Assembly (NCBI GenBank): GCA_020636045.1 | Contig: JACJYP010000002.1 | Location: forward strand, 483,501 to 547,500 | DNA length: 64,000 bases | Source: Lewinellaceae bacterium | GTDB lineage: Bacteria; Bacteroidota; Bacteroidia; Chitinophagales; Saprospiraceae | Direction of reading: 5' to 3' | Position numbers and translations under genes: made by a program | Notes under the pieces: generated by a model | Seen by the model: only the letters and a program-made list of their open reading frames with translations | What the model was told of the DNA's origin: nothing | Database searches by the model: none | Shown: in pieces, positions 46,618 through 55,868 of the stretch | How positions within the stretch are numbered: position 1 is the first letter of the stretch | Layout of the letters: every line of letters begins with the position of its first letter

Positions 46618-49272
46618 CTACAGTTTTATTTCATACCTGAAAATGGGTAAGATGGGCAACAGCGTGTATTGCACAGCCTTGCCTTTTTCTCCACTGCGCG
46701 CATCGAGATACAGGTAAAACGGGTTGTAGCGATTATACGCGTTGTACACGCCGATCTGGAACCCGTGCTGTACACGGCCCGAACTGAACTCGGCATTCAG
46801 CGCAAGGTCGAGCCGGTGATAGTCGGGCAGCCGGTAGCCGTTCACGTCCGTGAATACAAACACCTCTCTTTTGATCTCGTTGTCGGGTGTTTGATGGGTG
46901 AATTTGACCCCGGCAAGGGTGATCGGGTTGCCCGAAGCATAGGCCCACACCACATCGGCGCTGAGCCAGGGGAAGATGCGCTGGTGCAGGGTGATCTTGA
47001 AATCGTGCAGGCGGTCGTAGCGGAAAGGAAAGGTTTGTCCCGAATTGATCTCGGGAAATTTGCGGGTGGTGTTCGAAATGGTATAAGCGATAGACCCGGT
47101 AGTACGTCCCGTCGTCTTTTCGATCGAAAGTTCCAGCCCGTGGCTTTGTCCCTCCCCTGAAACAATGCGGTCCTCCCAGCCGCTGGCATCTTCGGCGCCG
47201 CCGGTCACGAGGGCGTCGTTGGTAGTGAGGAAGGTCAGCACCCGGTCGAGCCTTTTATAGTAGGCCTCTGCCTGCCAGCTCCAGCCCTCGCGTTGCCAGC
47301 CGACGCCGGCCGATAATTGCCACACCTGCTCGGGCAACACTTTTTGCGTGGAGGGCACCCATAATTCGAAGGGCAGGCTGATGTTGAAGGAACCGATCTG
47401 GTGCAGGTATTGCGTATTGCGGTGGTATCCGGCCCAAAGGCTCCAGCCGCGCGGACCGCTGCGCTGGACGCGTACCCGCGGGAGCATGGCGCGGTAGTTG
47501 ACGTTCCTGATCTGAAAAAGCGAGGCATTCATACCCGCCTCCACCCTCCAGTACCGCGAAGGTTTGATCTCCATATCGATATATGCCTCCGCCTCGTCGG
47601 CGCCCAGTTGCTCGTTGTTATCCAGAATATTTGCCAGCGAATCGATGGAAGTAGGCGACTGGCCCGGCTGCAGGAAGTTGACGGAAATGGCGCCCGGCCT
47701 GAAATCATGCAGGGTGTAGGAGCCTCCCCAGCGCAGGGTCACCGGCCCGGCGGGGTAATAACTGAAATCCGTTTTGACCGACCAGTCGCGTATAAAGGTC
47801 TGGTACAGCAGGCCGTAATCGGCAAGGGTGCTCGTTTTCCCGTTGGCGTACAGGAAATCGGAGTTGAATGACAGCTGGCTCTGGTAATAAAAGCGGCTGT
47901 ACCGTAGGATAGTGTTGGCAAATACATTTTTACTGACCACTCGGTTCCAGCGGAAAGCGGCGATGGTGTTGCCCCAGTCGGAATTGAGGGTGTACTGGTC
48001 GGTCTGAAGACCATCGGGATCGTCGTAGCGCTGATCGAACTGGTTCTGGAAAATATCGCCGCCGTAGTAGTAACTGAAATAGAGGCGATCGCGGTCCGAC
48101 AATACGTGGTTCAGTTTCAGGTTGAGGTCGTAGAATCGATAACCGGCGTTATCGCCCGAAAAATTGATCAGATTTCCCCGTTTGCTGAAAAACTTGATCC
48201 AGGGCTCGAAATAGGTGGTGCGTCCGGCAAACAGAAAGGATGAGCGGTCGCGTACCACAGGCCCTTCGGCAGAAAGCGAACTGGCGAACAGGCCCACGGA
48301 TGCATTTGCATGGTATTGCCGGAAATCTCCGTCGCGGGTGCGGATGTCTACGACGGAAGAGGCGCGGCCGCCGTAGCGCGCCGGAAAGTCGCCTTTCCAG
48401 AGCCGCGCATTGCTCACGGTGGCGGGGTTGAATATGGAAAACAGGCCGAGCGCATGACCGGGGTTGTACACCGGCACGTCGTCGAGCAGGATCAGGTTCT
48501 GGTCGGCGTTGCCGCCGCGCACATGCATGCCACCGACACCGTCGACACCCGTCTGCACCCCGGTCTGGAATGCCGCCATCCGCATCAGGTCAGCCTCGCC
48601 GCCGGGCATGGGGATAGATCGCAGCGCGTTGAGCGACAGGTTGTGCTGGCTTTCCACGCTTTGCAGCAGGTTTTCCGATCCCGGCAGGGCGTACACCACC
48701 ACTTCCGGCAGTTCGCTATTGGTCCGCAGGCGCAGCGTGGCGAAGCGATCGGCGGTCATGAGCACGTTCAGGTTTTCGTTGCGATAGCCGATAAACGATA
48801 CCTGCATTCTTTGCTCGCCTTCGTTCACTTTCAGGCTGAAAAAGCCGAATTCGTTGCTCACCGCGCCGACACCCTTTTCCGACATAGAGCGAATGCTGGC
48901 GCCGATGAGCCGTTCGCCGGTCTCGGCGTCCTGTATGTACCCGCTGAGGGTGTATTTTTGTTCCTTTTTGAAAAATACGACCTGGCCGTCTGCGATTTTG
49001 AACGAGACCCGCGCGCAGGCGCTGATCTTTTCCAAAGCGCTGCTCAACGGCTCGTTCTTCAGTCTGAGATCGATCTTGCCGCAGCGGCTGAAAAAGCGGT
49101 CGCTGAAAACGATATTGATCTTCGTCTGGCGGCTGAGCCGGACGAGCGCATCGGCGGGAAGGCAGTCGATACATTCGAAATCTACCGTTTCCGGCACCGG
49201 TTGCTGCGCGGAAAGCGGGATTGCAGCAACGATCAACCATACAAACAGAAGCGCCTTAACTCGAATTGCCAT
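46618..49272 (-). CDS. TonB-dependent receptor with N-terminal STN signalling domain
   Basis: An 884-aa protein from ATG 49272 (MAIRVKALLFVWLIVAAIPLSAQQ), which starts with the signal peptide. Residues about 30-100 form a secretin/TonB short N-terminal (STN) domain (DALVRLSRQTKINIVFSDRF, then LSSALEKISACARV) that contacts the anti-sigma factor. Next come a carboxypeptidase-regulatory-like domain (LSGYIQDAETGERLIGASI) and the plug (GMHVRGGNADQNLILLDDV). The barrel ends in YEIKL. It imports an unknown ligand and signals to the FecR/ECF pair encoded upstream (67-bp gap to the FecR gene). Intact, unlike the receptor at 32735. Confidence 0.93.
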   Translation of the reverse strand: MAIRVKALLFVWLIVAAIPLSAQQPVPETVDFECIDCLPADALVRLSRQTKINIVFSDRFFSRCGKIDLRLKNEPLSSALEKISACARVSFKIADGQVVFFKKEQKYTLSGYIQDAETGERLIGASIRSMSEKGVGAVSNEFGFFSLKVNEGEQRMQVSFIGYRNENLNVLMTADRFATLRLRTNSELPEVVVYALPGSENLLQSVESQHNLSLNALRSIPMPGGEADLMRMAAFQTGVQTGVDGVGGMHVRGGNADQNLILLDDVPVYNPGHALGLFSIFNPATVSNARLWKGDFPARYGGRASSVVDIRTRDGDFRQYHANASVGLFASSLSAEGPVVRDRSSFLFAGRTTYFEPWIKFFSKRGNLINFSGDNAGYRFYDLNLKLNHVLSDRDRLYFSYYYGGDIFQNQFDQRYDDPDGLQTDQYTLNSDWGNTIAAFRWNRVVSKNVFANTILRYSRFYYQSQLSFNSDFLYANGKTSTLADYGLLYQTFIRDWSVKTDFSYYPAGPVTLRWGGSYTLHDFRPGAISVNFLQPGQSPTSIDSLANILDNNEQLGADEAEAYIDMEIKPSRYWRVEAGMNASLFQIRNVNYRAMLPRVRVQRSGPRGWSLWAGYHRNTQYLHQIGSFNISLPFELWVPSTQKVLPEQVWQLSAGVGWQREGWSWQAEAYYKRLDRVLTFLTTNDALVTGGAEDASGWEDRIVSGEGQSHGLELSIEKTTGRTTGSIAYTISNTTRKFPEINSGQTFPFRYDRLHDFKITLHQRIFPWLSADVVWAYASGNPITLAGVKFTHQTPDNEIKREVFVFTDVNGYRLPDYHRLDLALNAEFSSGRVQHGFQIGVYNAYNRYNPFYLYLDARSGEKGKAVQYTLLPILPIFRYEIKL

Positions 49273-49339
49273 GTCGGATAAAAACAATGGCGCAAGTTAA
49301 GGCGCTGAACCGAAACGGGCCGAAACCCGCAACGGTGAA

Positions 49340-50335
49340 TTATTGGCAATCGCCGCCAGACAGCACATATTGGCCCGGCGCCGGGTGTTCTACCCGGAAT
49401 TGGTAGGTTAAGGCGAGGCTTTCCAGCACTTTTTCAATGGGCTGGTTGGTCAGTGGCGCGGTATGCAGACAAGCCCGCATGGCGGTATTTCGGAGGGTTA
49501 TGTCTACTTTGTAAAATCTTTCCAGATCGCTCACGACCTCTTCCATCGGCGTGCGCACGAATTCGAGGCCTCCTGTTTGCCAGGCGAGTTCGTTGAGCGA
49601 GGCGTATTTATCCACGGTCAGTTGTGTGGAGTTGCGATCGTACACGGCTTTTTGCCGCTCGGTCAGGATCACGCCGTTTGGCTGGAGTTTCGGGGAGAAA
49701 TGCACCTTGCCCGAACGCACGAATACCATCGTCTGGTTGAGTGCGGGATCGAGGCGTATGCCGAATTTCGTGCCGAGCACTTTTACGCGGTCGCCGTTGG
49801 GCAGGTCGACGATAAAAGGCCGGGCGGGGTTGTGGGCAACTTCAAAATATGCTTCGCCCTGCAGCGATACGTGCCTTTCGTTTCCGTCGAAATGCGTCGG
49901 ATAGGCGATCTCGGCATTTTGCCGCAGCCAGATATCCGTGCCGTCCGGCAGGCTCAGCATCCGTGTTTCAGCGCCTGCGACTGCCCGCATCATGTCAGGG
50001 GCGGAAAATTCGCGGTACGACCATACGGAAGCAAGTATCAGTGCGAGGGCTGCCGCGATCCGCAACAGGCGACTTCCCAGAGAAACAACCCTGAGCGGAG
50101 GCCGCTCTTCAGCGCGGATGCGATCCTGCACCTGCCTGAAAGCTGCATCGAGATCGGGCGAGAATTCTTTTTGATAACTACCTGCTTGCTCCCATACCGC
50201 TTTCATTTGCGCGGCCAGCAGGCTGTGTTCGGGCGATTGGGCGAGCCATTCGTCGAGTGCAGCCTGTTCATCCGGCGAAATCTCCCCGGAGTGTTTTTTG
50301 CTGAGCAGCAGGATGTAGTTGTCGTTCGAATGCAT
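49340..50335 (-). CDS. FecR-type anti-sigma / sigma regulator
   Basis: A 331-aa protein from ATG 50335 (MHSNDNYILLLSKKHSGEIS); ten codons upstream another ATG is in frame but less typical. The N-terminal cytoplasmic region (DEQAALDEWLAQSPEH) binds the sigma factor in this family. One transmembrane helix lies near residues 84-103. The periplasmic FecR domain (LPDGTDIWLRQNAEIAYP, then GEAYFEVAHNPARPFIV) is followed by a DUF4974-like C-terminal domain ending near LALTYQFRV. It transmits the receptor state across the inner membrane to the ECF sigma factor encoded just upstream. Confidence 0.93.
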   Translation of the reverse strand: MHSNDNYILLLSKKHSGEISPDEQAALDEWLAQSPEHSLLAAQMKAVWEQAGSYQKEFSPDLDAAFRQVQDRIRAEERPPLRVVSLGSRLLRIAAALALILASVWSYREFSAPDMMRAVAGAETRMLSLPDGTDIWLRQNAEIAYPTHFDGNERHVSLQGEAYFEVAHNPARPFIVDLPNGDRVKVLGTKFGIRLDPALNQTMVFVRSGKVHFSPKLQPNGVILTERQKAVYDRNSTQLTVDKYASLNELAWQTGGLEFVRTPMEEVVSDLERFYKVDITLRNTAMRACLHTAPLTNQPIEKVLESLALTYQFRVEHPAPGQYVLSGGDCQ

Positions 50336-50401
50336 TGGTTTTCGTTTATGGCGGGATAACGTCAATCGTTATCATATAGACAATGGAGTGGCCGCCTTCC
50401 C

Positions 50402-51007
50402 CTACATACCCCACCAGTATTTTAGCGCTAAAATGACAACCGGCGACAAATCGGCGTGCCTTGCCAGCGCCTGGCGGAGCAGTTTCATGGCTTTAGTGAT
50501 CTGATTTTCAATGGTTTTGACGGAAATTCCCAGTTTTTCTGAGATTTCCCGGTGCGAAAGGTGCTCGAAACGGCTGAGCGAAAATACCAGCCTGCATTTT
50601 TCCGGCAGGGCATCTATGGCGGCATGCAGCGCCTTTTCCATGGAATCGCGGTCGGCCTTCTCCGCGATCTCGCGTTCCGACTCGTCGGCCACGTGAAGTT
50701 GTTCGACGGATTCGTCGAGCGCAAGGCGGCGCGAGGCTTTCAGATGGTTGAGCGCGCGGTTTACCGCGGCGCGGCGCAGGTAGGCGCGCAGCGACGTGTG
50801 TATATCGAGTTCGGCGCGTTTTCGCCACAACTCCACAAAGACTTCCTGCGCCAGGTCCTGGCAAGTATTTTCATCCGGAATGATGCGATAGATATCGCCC
50901 AGCAACAGCGCATAATGCCGGTCGAATATCCGGCGCAGGGCGCTTTCGTCACCCGCGCTGAGCGCAGTCAGCCATTGCTGTTCGGCAATTTCTGGATCGG
51001 ATTGCAT
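50402..51007 (-). CDS. FecI-type ECF sigma factor
   Basis: A 201-aa protein. Region 2 includes LRRIFDRHYALLLGDIYRI and CQDLAQEVFVELWRKR. Region 4 reads RLVFSLSRFEHLSHREISEKLGISVKTIENQITKAMKLLRQ, a clear helix-turn-helix of the Bacteroidota sigma-70 family (RpoE/FecI group). It is the first gene of the operon with FecR, the STN-containing receptor and the DUF4249 lipoprotein, a standard cell-surface signalling unit. The 258-bp region upstream, shared with the Crp-like gene, is AT-rich; a near -7 match (ATTATTTTG) is present on the minus strand. Confidence 0.93.
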   Translation of the reverse strand: MQSDPEIAEQQWLTALSAGDESALRRIFDRHYALLLGDIYRIIPDENTCQDLAQEVFVELWRKRAELDIHTSLRAYLRRAAVNRALNHLKASRRLALDESVEQLHVADESEREIAEKADRDSMEKALHAAIDALPEKCRLVFSLSRFEHLSHREISEKLGISVKTIENQITKAMKLLRQALARHADLSPVVILALKYWWGM

Positions 51008-51265
51008 GCTGTCCGGATAAAAACGTAAAAAATTTTTATTTTGAATGCATGCTAATGAAAAGCCTGTTTCAAAATAATTGATTGAATAAATTGGGGAATA
51101 AGAGTTATGATTCTTTTGGGAGAAAATATGATGCTGTTTGTATGGGTTCGTCCGGGCACATGCAGAAAATAAATTCCCCGGTTGGAATAGGGGATTCGCG
51201 GCCCTGGATTGTCATTAATGCACATTGTGACCGAACTCGTGACTAACACAAACTACTGACAATAC

Positions 51266-51952
51266 ATGGATCCAAAAGTTGCTATACCTGTGCTGGAAGA
51301 TAATCCGCTGTTTGCCGTGCTCTCTTCTGAAGAACGTATGATACTGAGACGTGCTGCCATCATCAACGCTTATAACAGGCATCAGGTCCTGTATAAACCC
51401 GGTCAGTCCGCAAATAAAGTATTTTTTCTGCTGAAAGGTGTGGTAAAAGTGGCGGTTCATGCCGAGAAGAAAGATATTATCAAATATGTGGTGCGCCCGG
51501 GCAACCTGTTCGGTGAGTCTTGTCTGACGGGTGACGTGCAGCGCCGCGACTTCGCTTACGCGATGGATGACGAGGTGGAAGTGCTTGAGATCGACTCGAA
51601 CGTACTGCTCACGGTGATGAAATGCAACTTTGCTTTTGCCCAGTCGGTACTTCATTTTCTCGGCGAACGCCTGCGTTACACGGAGAACCAGCTGGAAAAG
51701 GTGGTACTGAAGGATTCGAAAAGCCGCATCCTCGAGTTTTTGCATCAGATGGGCATAGAACAGGGTCGGCGCGTGGGTTATGAAACCCTGGTAAAACACA
51801 ATATGACCCACCAGGATATTGCCGATCTCACGGGCACCAGCCGCCAGATGGTGACGGCCGTGCTCAATCAGCTCAAGCGCTCGAATGTGTTGTATTTCAA
51901 CCGGAAAAAAATTCTTTTCCGCGATCTGAATGCCCTGCCGATCGCCGTGTAA
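51266..51952 (+). CDS. Crp/Fnr family transcriptional regulator
   Basis: A 228-aa protein. The cyclic-nucleotide-binding-like beta-roll spans about residues 15-130 (GQSANKVFFLLKGVVKVAV, then VVRPGNLFGESCLTG). A long dimer helix follows. The C-terminal winged helix-turn-helix contains MTHQDIADLTGTSRQMVTAVL, the Crp recognition helix region (TSRQMVT). No N-terminal cysteine cluster of the Fnr type is present, so it is unlikely to be an iron-sulphur oxygen sensor. The effector is unknown. It is followed by a strong terminator, so it is transcribed alone. Confidence 0.93.
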   Translation: MDPKVAIPVLEDNPLFAVLSSEERMILRRAAIINAYNRHQVLYKPGQSANKVFFLLKGVVKVAVHAEKKDIIKYVVRPGNLFGESCLTGDVQRRDFAYAMDDEVEVLEIDSNVLLTVMKCNFAFAQSVLHFLGERLRYTENQLEKVVLKDSKSRILEFLHQMGIEQGRRVGYETLVKHNMTHQDIADLTGTSRQMVTAVLNQLKRSNVLYFNRKKILFRDLNALPIAV

Positions 51953-52024
51953 CTGCGGTTGCCTGGCGCGACAAAATGAAATTGGTTAACAGTTTTGCTT
52001 CATACGATAGAATGGGTTTTGTTC

Positions 52025-52054
52025 AAGCGGTGTGCAACGGCACACCGCTTTTTT
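52025..52054 (+). terminator. Rho-independent terminator after the Crp-like gene
   Basis: A perfect 11-bp stem (52025-52035 with 52040-52050), a four-base loop and a run of six T. A textbook structure. Confidence 0.88.
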
Positions 52055-52269
52055 ATTGTCCTTGCCCGCCTGCAGTGTCGATCCGGATCGCCCTGAAAGT
52101 GTGTAATAATTTTACCCATTTGAGTAAAACCATACGAAAACCCGAAAAAAGCCGGATTTTTGCCATGAAAACGACTGTCGGCGCCCAGTTTTCAAAAAAT
52201 ATCCTTTGAGGTGTGACGCTTTCTCAGTTTCGGCAGTCCAATAAAAACGATGAATAAACCAGGCAATCC

Positions 52270-54075
52270 ATGAACTACCGCTACCTGACCTTCCTGCTCG
52301 CTGTTTTTTGCTGGCAACTTTCCGCACAGAACGGCTCGCCGCTGCCCCGGCATCTTACTTCCGATGAAAAGACGCAATTGTTCCAGCAGGGAACGCCCGA
52401 CGACATCGTTTTATCCGGGCTAACCGATCCGCCTTCGCAGCCGGTGCGCACCATGGCCGAATGGGAAGAACTGCAGGCCATCCTCATTGCCTGGAACGGC
52501 CCGTCTTCCTGGCTTGAAATTTTGGCAGAGATCGTCAGGGCTTCCCGGGAGGAGTGCCGCGTGGTGATCAGCTGCAATAGTCAGAACACGATCGTTTCTG
52601 CGCAGAACTACCTCAACGCAGCGGGAGTAGACATCACTTCGAATGTAGAATTTATCGTCGGACTCACCGACGCCATCTGGATACGCGACTACGGCCCCAA
52701 CTGCGTGTATGTCAACGGCGTGGATTCGTTGTATATGGTCGACTGGAAATACAACCGTCCGAGCCGCAAACGCGACGACTCGCTGGCCACGACGATCGCG
52801 CCCTATTTCAGCGTACCGCTTTACCGGACCCTGCTGGCGCCGGCCGATCTCGTCAATACCGGCGGCAACTTTATGTCCGACGGCCTGGGTACGGCTTTCG
52901 CTTCGAAACTCGTCCTGAACGAAAATGCTACCGGGAATATTTACGGCGTTTCCGCCAAAACCGAGGATCAGGTGGATGCGCTGCTCAATGATTATATGGG
53001 TATCAAACGCTATATCAAGATGGATGTGCTGCCTTACGACGGCATTCACCACATCGACATGCACATGAAACTGCTGGATGAGGAAACCCTGCTGGTTGGG
53101 GAATATCCCGACGGCGAATCCGATGGCCCGCAGATCGAGGCCAACATCGCCTATGTGCTGGGCAATTATAAATCTGTCTTCGGCACGCCCTTCAAGGTGA
53201 TCCGCGTGCCGATGCCTTCATTTTACGACAACGGCACCTATCCGCCTTATGCCGGTCAGAGCGCTTTGTACCCAACCTTTGCCAACGCCCTTTTTGTCAA
53301 CAAAACGGTTTTGATGCCGTCCTATAACAGCCCCCTGGATGCTGCGGCCGTGGATACCTTCAAGAAATACCTGCCGGGCTATCGCATTTTCCCGATCGAT
53401 TGCCGCAATATCATCGGCTCCGGCGGGGCCATCCACTGCATCACCAAGGAGGTGGGCGTATATGACCCGCTGCAGATCGTACACCAGCCTCTGCCCTGTA
53501 TGGACAATACGCTCTGGCCGAACGGCTACCCCGTATGGGCAAACCTTGCGCATCGCAGCGGCATCGCGTCGGCGAGCATTTACTACGCTACCAACCCCGA
53601 CGGTCCCTGGCAATCGGTCGATCTGCCCGATTACCTGATGGACGATACGACCTGGACCCACAAAGGTTATATTCCCCTCCAGCCGGCGGGTACCACCGTG
53701 TACTACTATATCGAAGCGACGGCGAACAGCGGTAAAAGCATTCGCCGGCCCATGCCCGCTCCCGAAGGCTGGTGGCAGTTTTGTACACTGGAAACCGTCG
53801 GTGTGGAAGCACCCTCTGTTGCTCAATTGCTCGACATTTACCCCAACCCGGCATCGGCCATCACGGTGATACCGGTATCGGCAAGCGCCGGAACCTGGGG
53901 GCAGATCCAGGTGTTCAATGCACTGGGGCAATTGGTGGAAACGGTGTATTCGGGCAATATTCCTGCCGGCAAAACCAATTATTTCATTGATGCCGGCCGC
54001 TATACTTCCGGCACCTATTTTGTGCAACTTCAAACCGGCGAACAGTCGGTGCTGAAAAAACTCGTGGTGAAATAA
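52270..54075 (+). CDS. Secreted peptidylarginine deiminase-like protein (agmatine deiminase fold) with T9SS tail
   Basis: A 601-aa protein with signal peptide (LTFLLAVFCWQLSAQ). Residues about 60-415 are a PAD/agmatine-deiminase-type pentein domain. Catalytic residues appear in place: Asp140 in IWIRDYGP, His261 and Asp263 in IHHIDMHMK, and Cys390 in GSGGAIHCITKE; TGGNFMSD also matches. An Ig-like segment follows (SASIYYATNPDGPW), then a type A T9SS sorting domain starting DIYPNP. This layout (signal, deiminase, Ig-like, sorting domain) is that of the Porphyromonas gingivalis peptidylarginine deiminase, which converts C-terminal arginines of proteins to citrulline. I infer a secreted protein- or peptide-modifying deiminase rather than a cytoplasmic agmatine enzyme. 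It stands alone, flanked by a terminator and the rpoD promoter. Confidence 0.88.
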   Translation: MNYRYLTFLLAVFCWQLSAQNGSPLPRHLTSDEKTQLFQQGTPDDIVLSGLTDPPSQPVRTMAEWEELQAILIAWNGPSSWLEILAEIVRASREECRVVISCNSQNTIVSAQNYLNAAGVDITSNVEFIVGLTDAIWIRDYGPNCVYVNGVDSLYMVDWKYNRPSRKRDDSLATTIAPYFSVPLYRTLLAPADLVNTGGNFMSDGLGTAFASKLVLNENATGNIYGVSAKTEDQVDALLNDYMGIKRYIKMDVLPYDGIHHIDMHMKLLDEETLLVGEYPDGESDGPQIEANIAYVLGNYKSVFGTPFKVIRVPMPSFYDNGTYPPYAGQSALYPTFANALFVNKTVLMPSYNSPLDAAAVDTFKKYLPGYRIFPIDCRNIIGSGGAIHCITKEVGVYDPLQIVHQPLPCMDNTLWPNGYPVWANLAHRSGIASASIYYATNPDGPWQSVDLPDYLMDDTTWTHKGYIPLQPAGTTVYYYIEATANSGKSIRRPMPAPEGWWQFCTLETVGVEAPSVAQLLDIYPNPASAITVIPVSASAGTWGQIQVFNALGQLVETVYSGNIPAGKTNYFIDAGRYTSGTYFVQLQTGEQSVLKKLVVK

Positions 54076-54261
54076 TCGGGAGCAGTTGGCACCCGCTATC
54101 GGGGACTGCCGGGCTACTGTTAATGTTGTTCAAAGAATATTATTTCACAGCCTATCCTCCGGTTTGCCCCGAAACAAAATTTAATTTAAGCCGTTAAACG
54201 TATGGCTTATGGTTAATTTTTGAAACCTTTTTGCCCGGACTACGTCCGAACTGAAAAAAAA

Positions 54262-54293
54262 TTGACATCTGCTGCTTGAAAATTGTACCTTTG
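54262..54293 (+). promoter_or_regulatory. Promoter of the primary sigma factor gene
   Basis: TTGACA (54262-54267) and TACCTTTG (54286-54293) match the Bacteroidota -33 and -7 elements; the spacing from TTG is 21 nt. Transcription would start near 54300, 25 nt before the ATG. Confidence 0.75.
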
Positions 54294-54324
54294 CAGCCGG
54301 AAAAAATTCAATATCGCAACGCAC

Positions 54325-55194
54325 ATGAGGCAACTAAAAATTACGAAGTCCATTACCAACCGCGAAAGCCAGTCGCTCGAAAAGTATCTGCAGGAGATTG
54401 GTAAGGTGGACCTCCTGACCCCTGAAGAAGAAGTGGATCTGGCGAAGCGCATCAAACAAGGCGACCAGATCGCGCTCGAAAAACTGACCAAAGCCAACCT
54501 CCGTTTCGTTGTTTCAGTCGCAAAACAATATCAGAATCAAGGACTTAGCCTGTCCGACCTTATCAATGAAGGCAATCTGGGTCTGATCAAGGCCGCCCAG
54601 CGTTTCGACGAAACGCGCGGCTTCAAATTCATCTCCTATGCCGTTTGGTGGATCCGTCAAAGCATTCTGCAGGCCCTTGCCGAGCAGAGCCGCATCGTAC
54701 GCCTGCCGCTGAACAAAGTAGGCTCCCTGAACAAGATCAACAAGGCGTTTTCCGAACTGGAACAAACTTTCGAACGCGAACCCAGCCCCGAAGAACTCGC
54801 CGAACTCCTGGAGATCACGACCGATGAAGTGGAAACGACCCTCGGCGTGGCCGCCCGTCACGTATCAATGGACGCTCCTTTCGTGGAAGGGGAAGACAAC
54901 TCGCTGCTCGACGTGCTGGAAAACAACTCCATGCCCGGCACCGATACCCACCTCGACTATGCCGATTCGCTGCGCCGCGAGATCGAGCGTTCGCTCGGCA
55001 CGCTCACGGACCGCCAGTGCGACGTGATCAAACTGTACTTCGGTATCGGCGTGGAACACCCGATGTCGCTCGAAGACATCGGCGACAAATTCGGACTCAC
55101 CCGCGAACGCGTACGCCAGATCAAAGACAAGGCAATCAACAAGTTGCGCGCCACCAGCCGCAGCAAACTGCTGAAGTCTTACCTGGGCGCTTAA
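54325..55194 (+). CDS. rpoD: Primary RNA polymerase sigma factor
   Basis: 289 aa from ATG 54325 (MRQLKITKSITNRESQSLEKYLQ), the typical start and length (about 287 aa) of Bacteroidota SigA. Region 1.2 is present (SLEKYLQEIGKVDLLTPEEE). Region 2 reads NLRFVVSVAKQYQNQGLSLSDLINEGNLG, and FDETRGFKFISYAVWWIRQ includes the -10 recognition helix. Region 4 ends with LEDIGDKFGLTRERVRQIKDKAI, the -35 helix-turn-helix. The long acidic N-terminal region of proteobacterial RpoD is absent, as is normal in this phylum. It has its own promoter and terminator. Confidence 0.97.
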   Translation: MRQLKITKSITNRESQSLEKYLQEIGKVDLLTPEEEVDLAKRIKQGDQIALEKLTKANLRFVVSVAKQYQNQGLSLSDLINEGNLGLIKAAQRFDETRGFKFISYAVWWIRQSILQALAEQSRIVRLPLNKVGSLNKINKAFSELEQTFEREPSPEELAELLEITTDEVETTLGVAARHVSMDAPFVEGEDNSLLDVLENNSMPGTDTHLDYADSLRREIERSLGTLTDRQCDVIKLYFGIGVEHPMSLEDIGDKFGLTRERVRQIKDKAINKLRATSRSKLLKSYLGA

Positions 55195-55228
55195 GCAGTC
55201 CGACCCGAACAGGAATATATAAAAAACG

Positions 55229-55270
55229 CAGGCGCGGCGCTTCACATGGAGGCGCCGCGCCTGATCTTTT
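55229..55270 (+). terminator. Terminator of rpoD
   Basis: A 12-bp GC-rich perfect stem (55229-55240 with 55252-55263) is followed by ATCTTTTT, 34 bp after the rpoD stop. Confidence 0.8.
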
Positions 55271-55286
55271 TAGGCCGGGGTGTTTG

Positions 55287-55318
55287 AAAAAAAGCGCGGC
55301 ACTCTGAGGATACCGCGC
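55287..55318 (-). terminator. Terminator of the small lipoprotein gene
   Basis: Read on the minus strand, GCGCGG...CCGCGC (55313-55318 with 55294-55299) is followed by seven T (55287-55293), just after the stop at 55325. Confidence 0.72.
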
Positions 55319-55324
55319 CTTCCA

Positions 55325-55741
55325 TCATTGCTTCGTGAACGTCAGTTCGGAGTATTCGTCGAATACGTTGGTGCTCGCATCTTTCCTTTTAAGCGATAAA
55401 CCGTTGTCGAGTTGTGCGACCAGTTCCCATTCGCCGAGGATGCCGTCCATCGGAGCGGAAGGGTTGTCCAGCGCGAACGAAACGGTATTCGCTGCATTGT
55501 CGATATCCCATTTTCCGGTCTGCGAGCTACCGCCGGGGAAATAGATGATCCATTCGTTGTTGTCGTTGAATTCGAAGGTGTAGCCGGAGAACAGGCCGGT
55601 GTCTTCGATCTTGTCGTCAGATTCCAGGTAGTAGGAAACGAACCAGGAGTCATTGACCAGTTTCTGATCGTCATCGGATTTTGAACATCCGACAACCGCC
55701 ATCAGGGCGAACAAAAGCGCGGGTATGAGCAGTTTCTGCAT
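55325..55741 (-). CDS. Small lipocalin-like lipoprotein
   Basis: A 138-aa protein with a lipoprotein signal (LFALMAVVGCSKSDDD, Cys19). The rest is beta-strand rich: YTFEFNDNNEWIIYFPGG, then GKWDIDNAANTVSF, then WELVAQLDNGLSLKRK. This strand order resembles small lipocalin-like Bacteroidota lipoproteins. No binding residues can be assigned and the ligand, if any, is unknown. It has its own terminator and is convergent with rpoD. Confidence 0.78.
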   Translation of the reverse strand: MQKLLIPALLFALMAVVGCSKSDDDQKLVNDSWFVSYYLESDDKIEDTGLFSGYTFEFNDNNEWIIYFPGGSSQTGKWDIDNAANTVSFALDNPSAPMDGILGEWELVAQLDNGLSLKRKDASTNVFDEYSELTFTKQ

Positions 55742-55868
55742 AAAAATTAAATTGAATGTGATGAATTGAAATCGGGTACCGGGATTTGGTACTCAACATG
55801 CATAGATACAAGGATTATTCCATTTTGCGCTCCGCCACCACGCCGGAAATGCCAATTTTAACCAGGCA

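Noticed and set aside
51226..51252. Crp-type binding site (TGTGACC...AACACA) before the Crp-like gene
   Set aside because: The half-sites are neither correctly spaced nor a good inverted pair.
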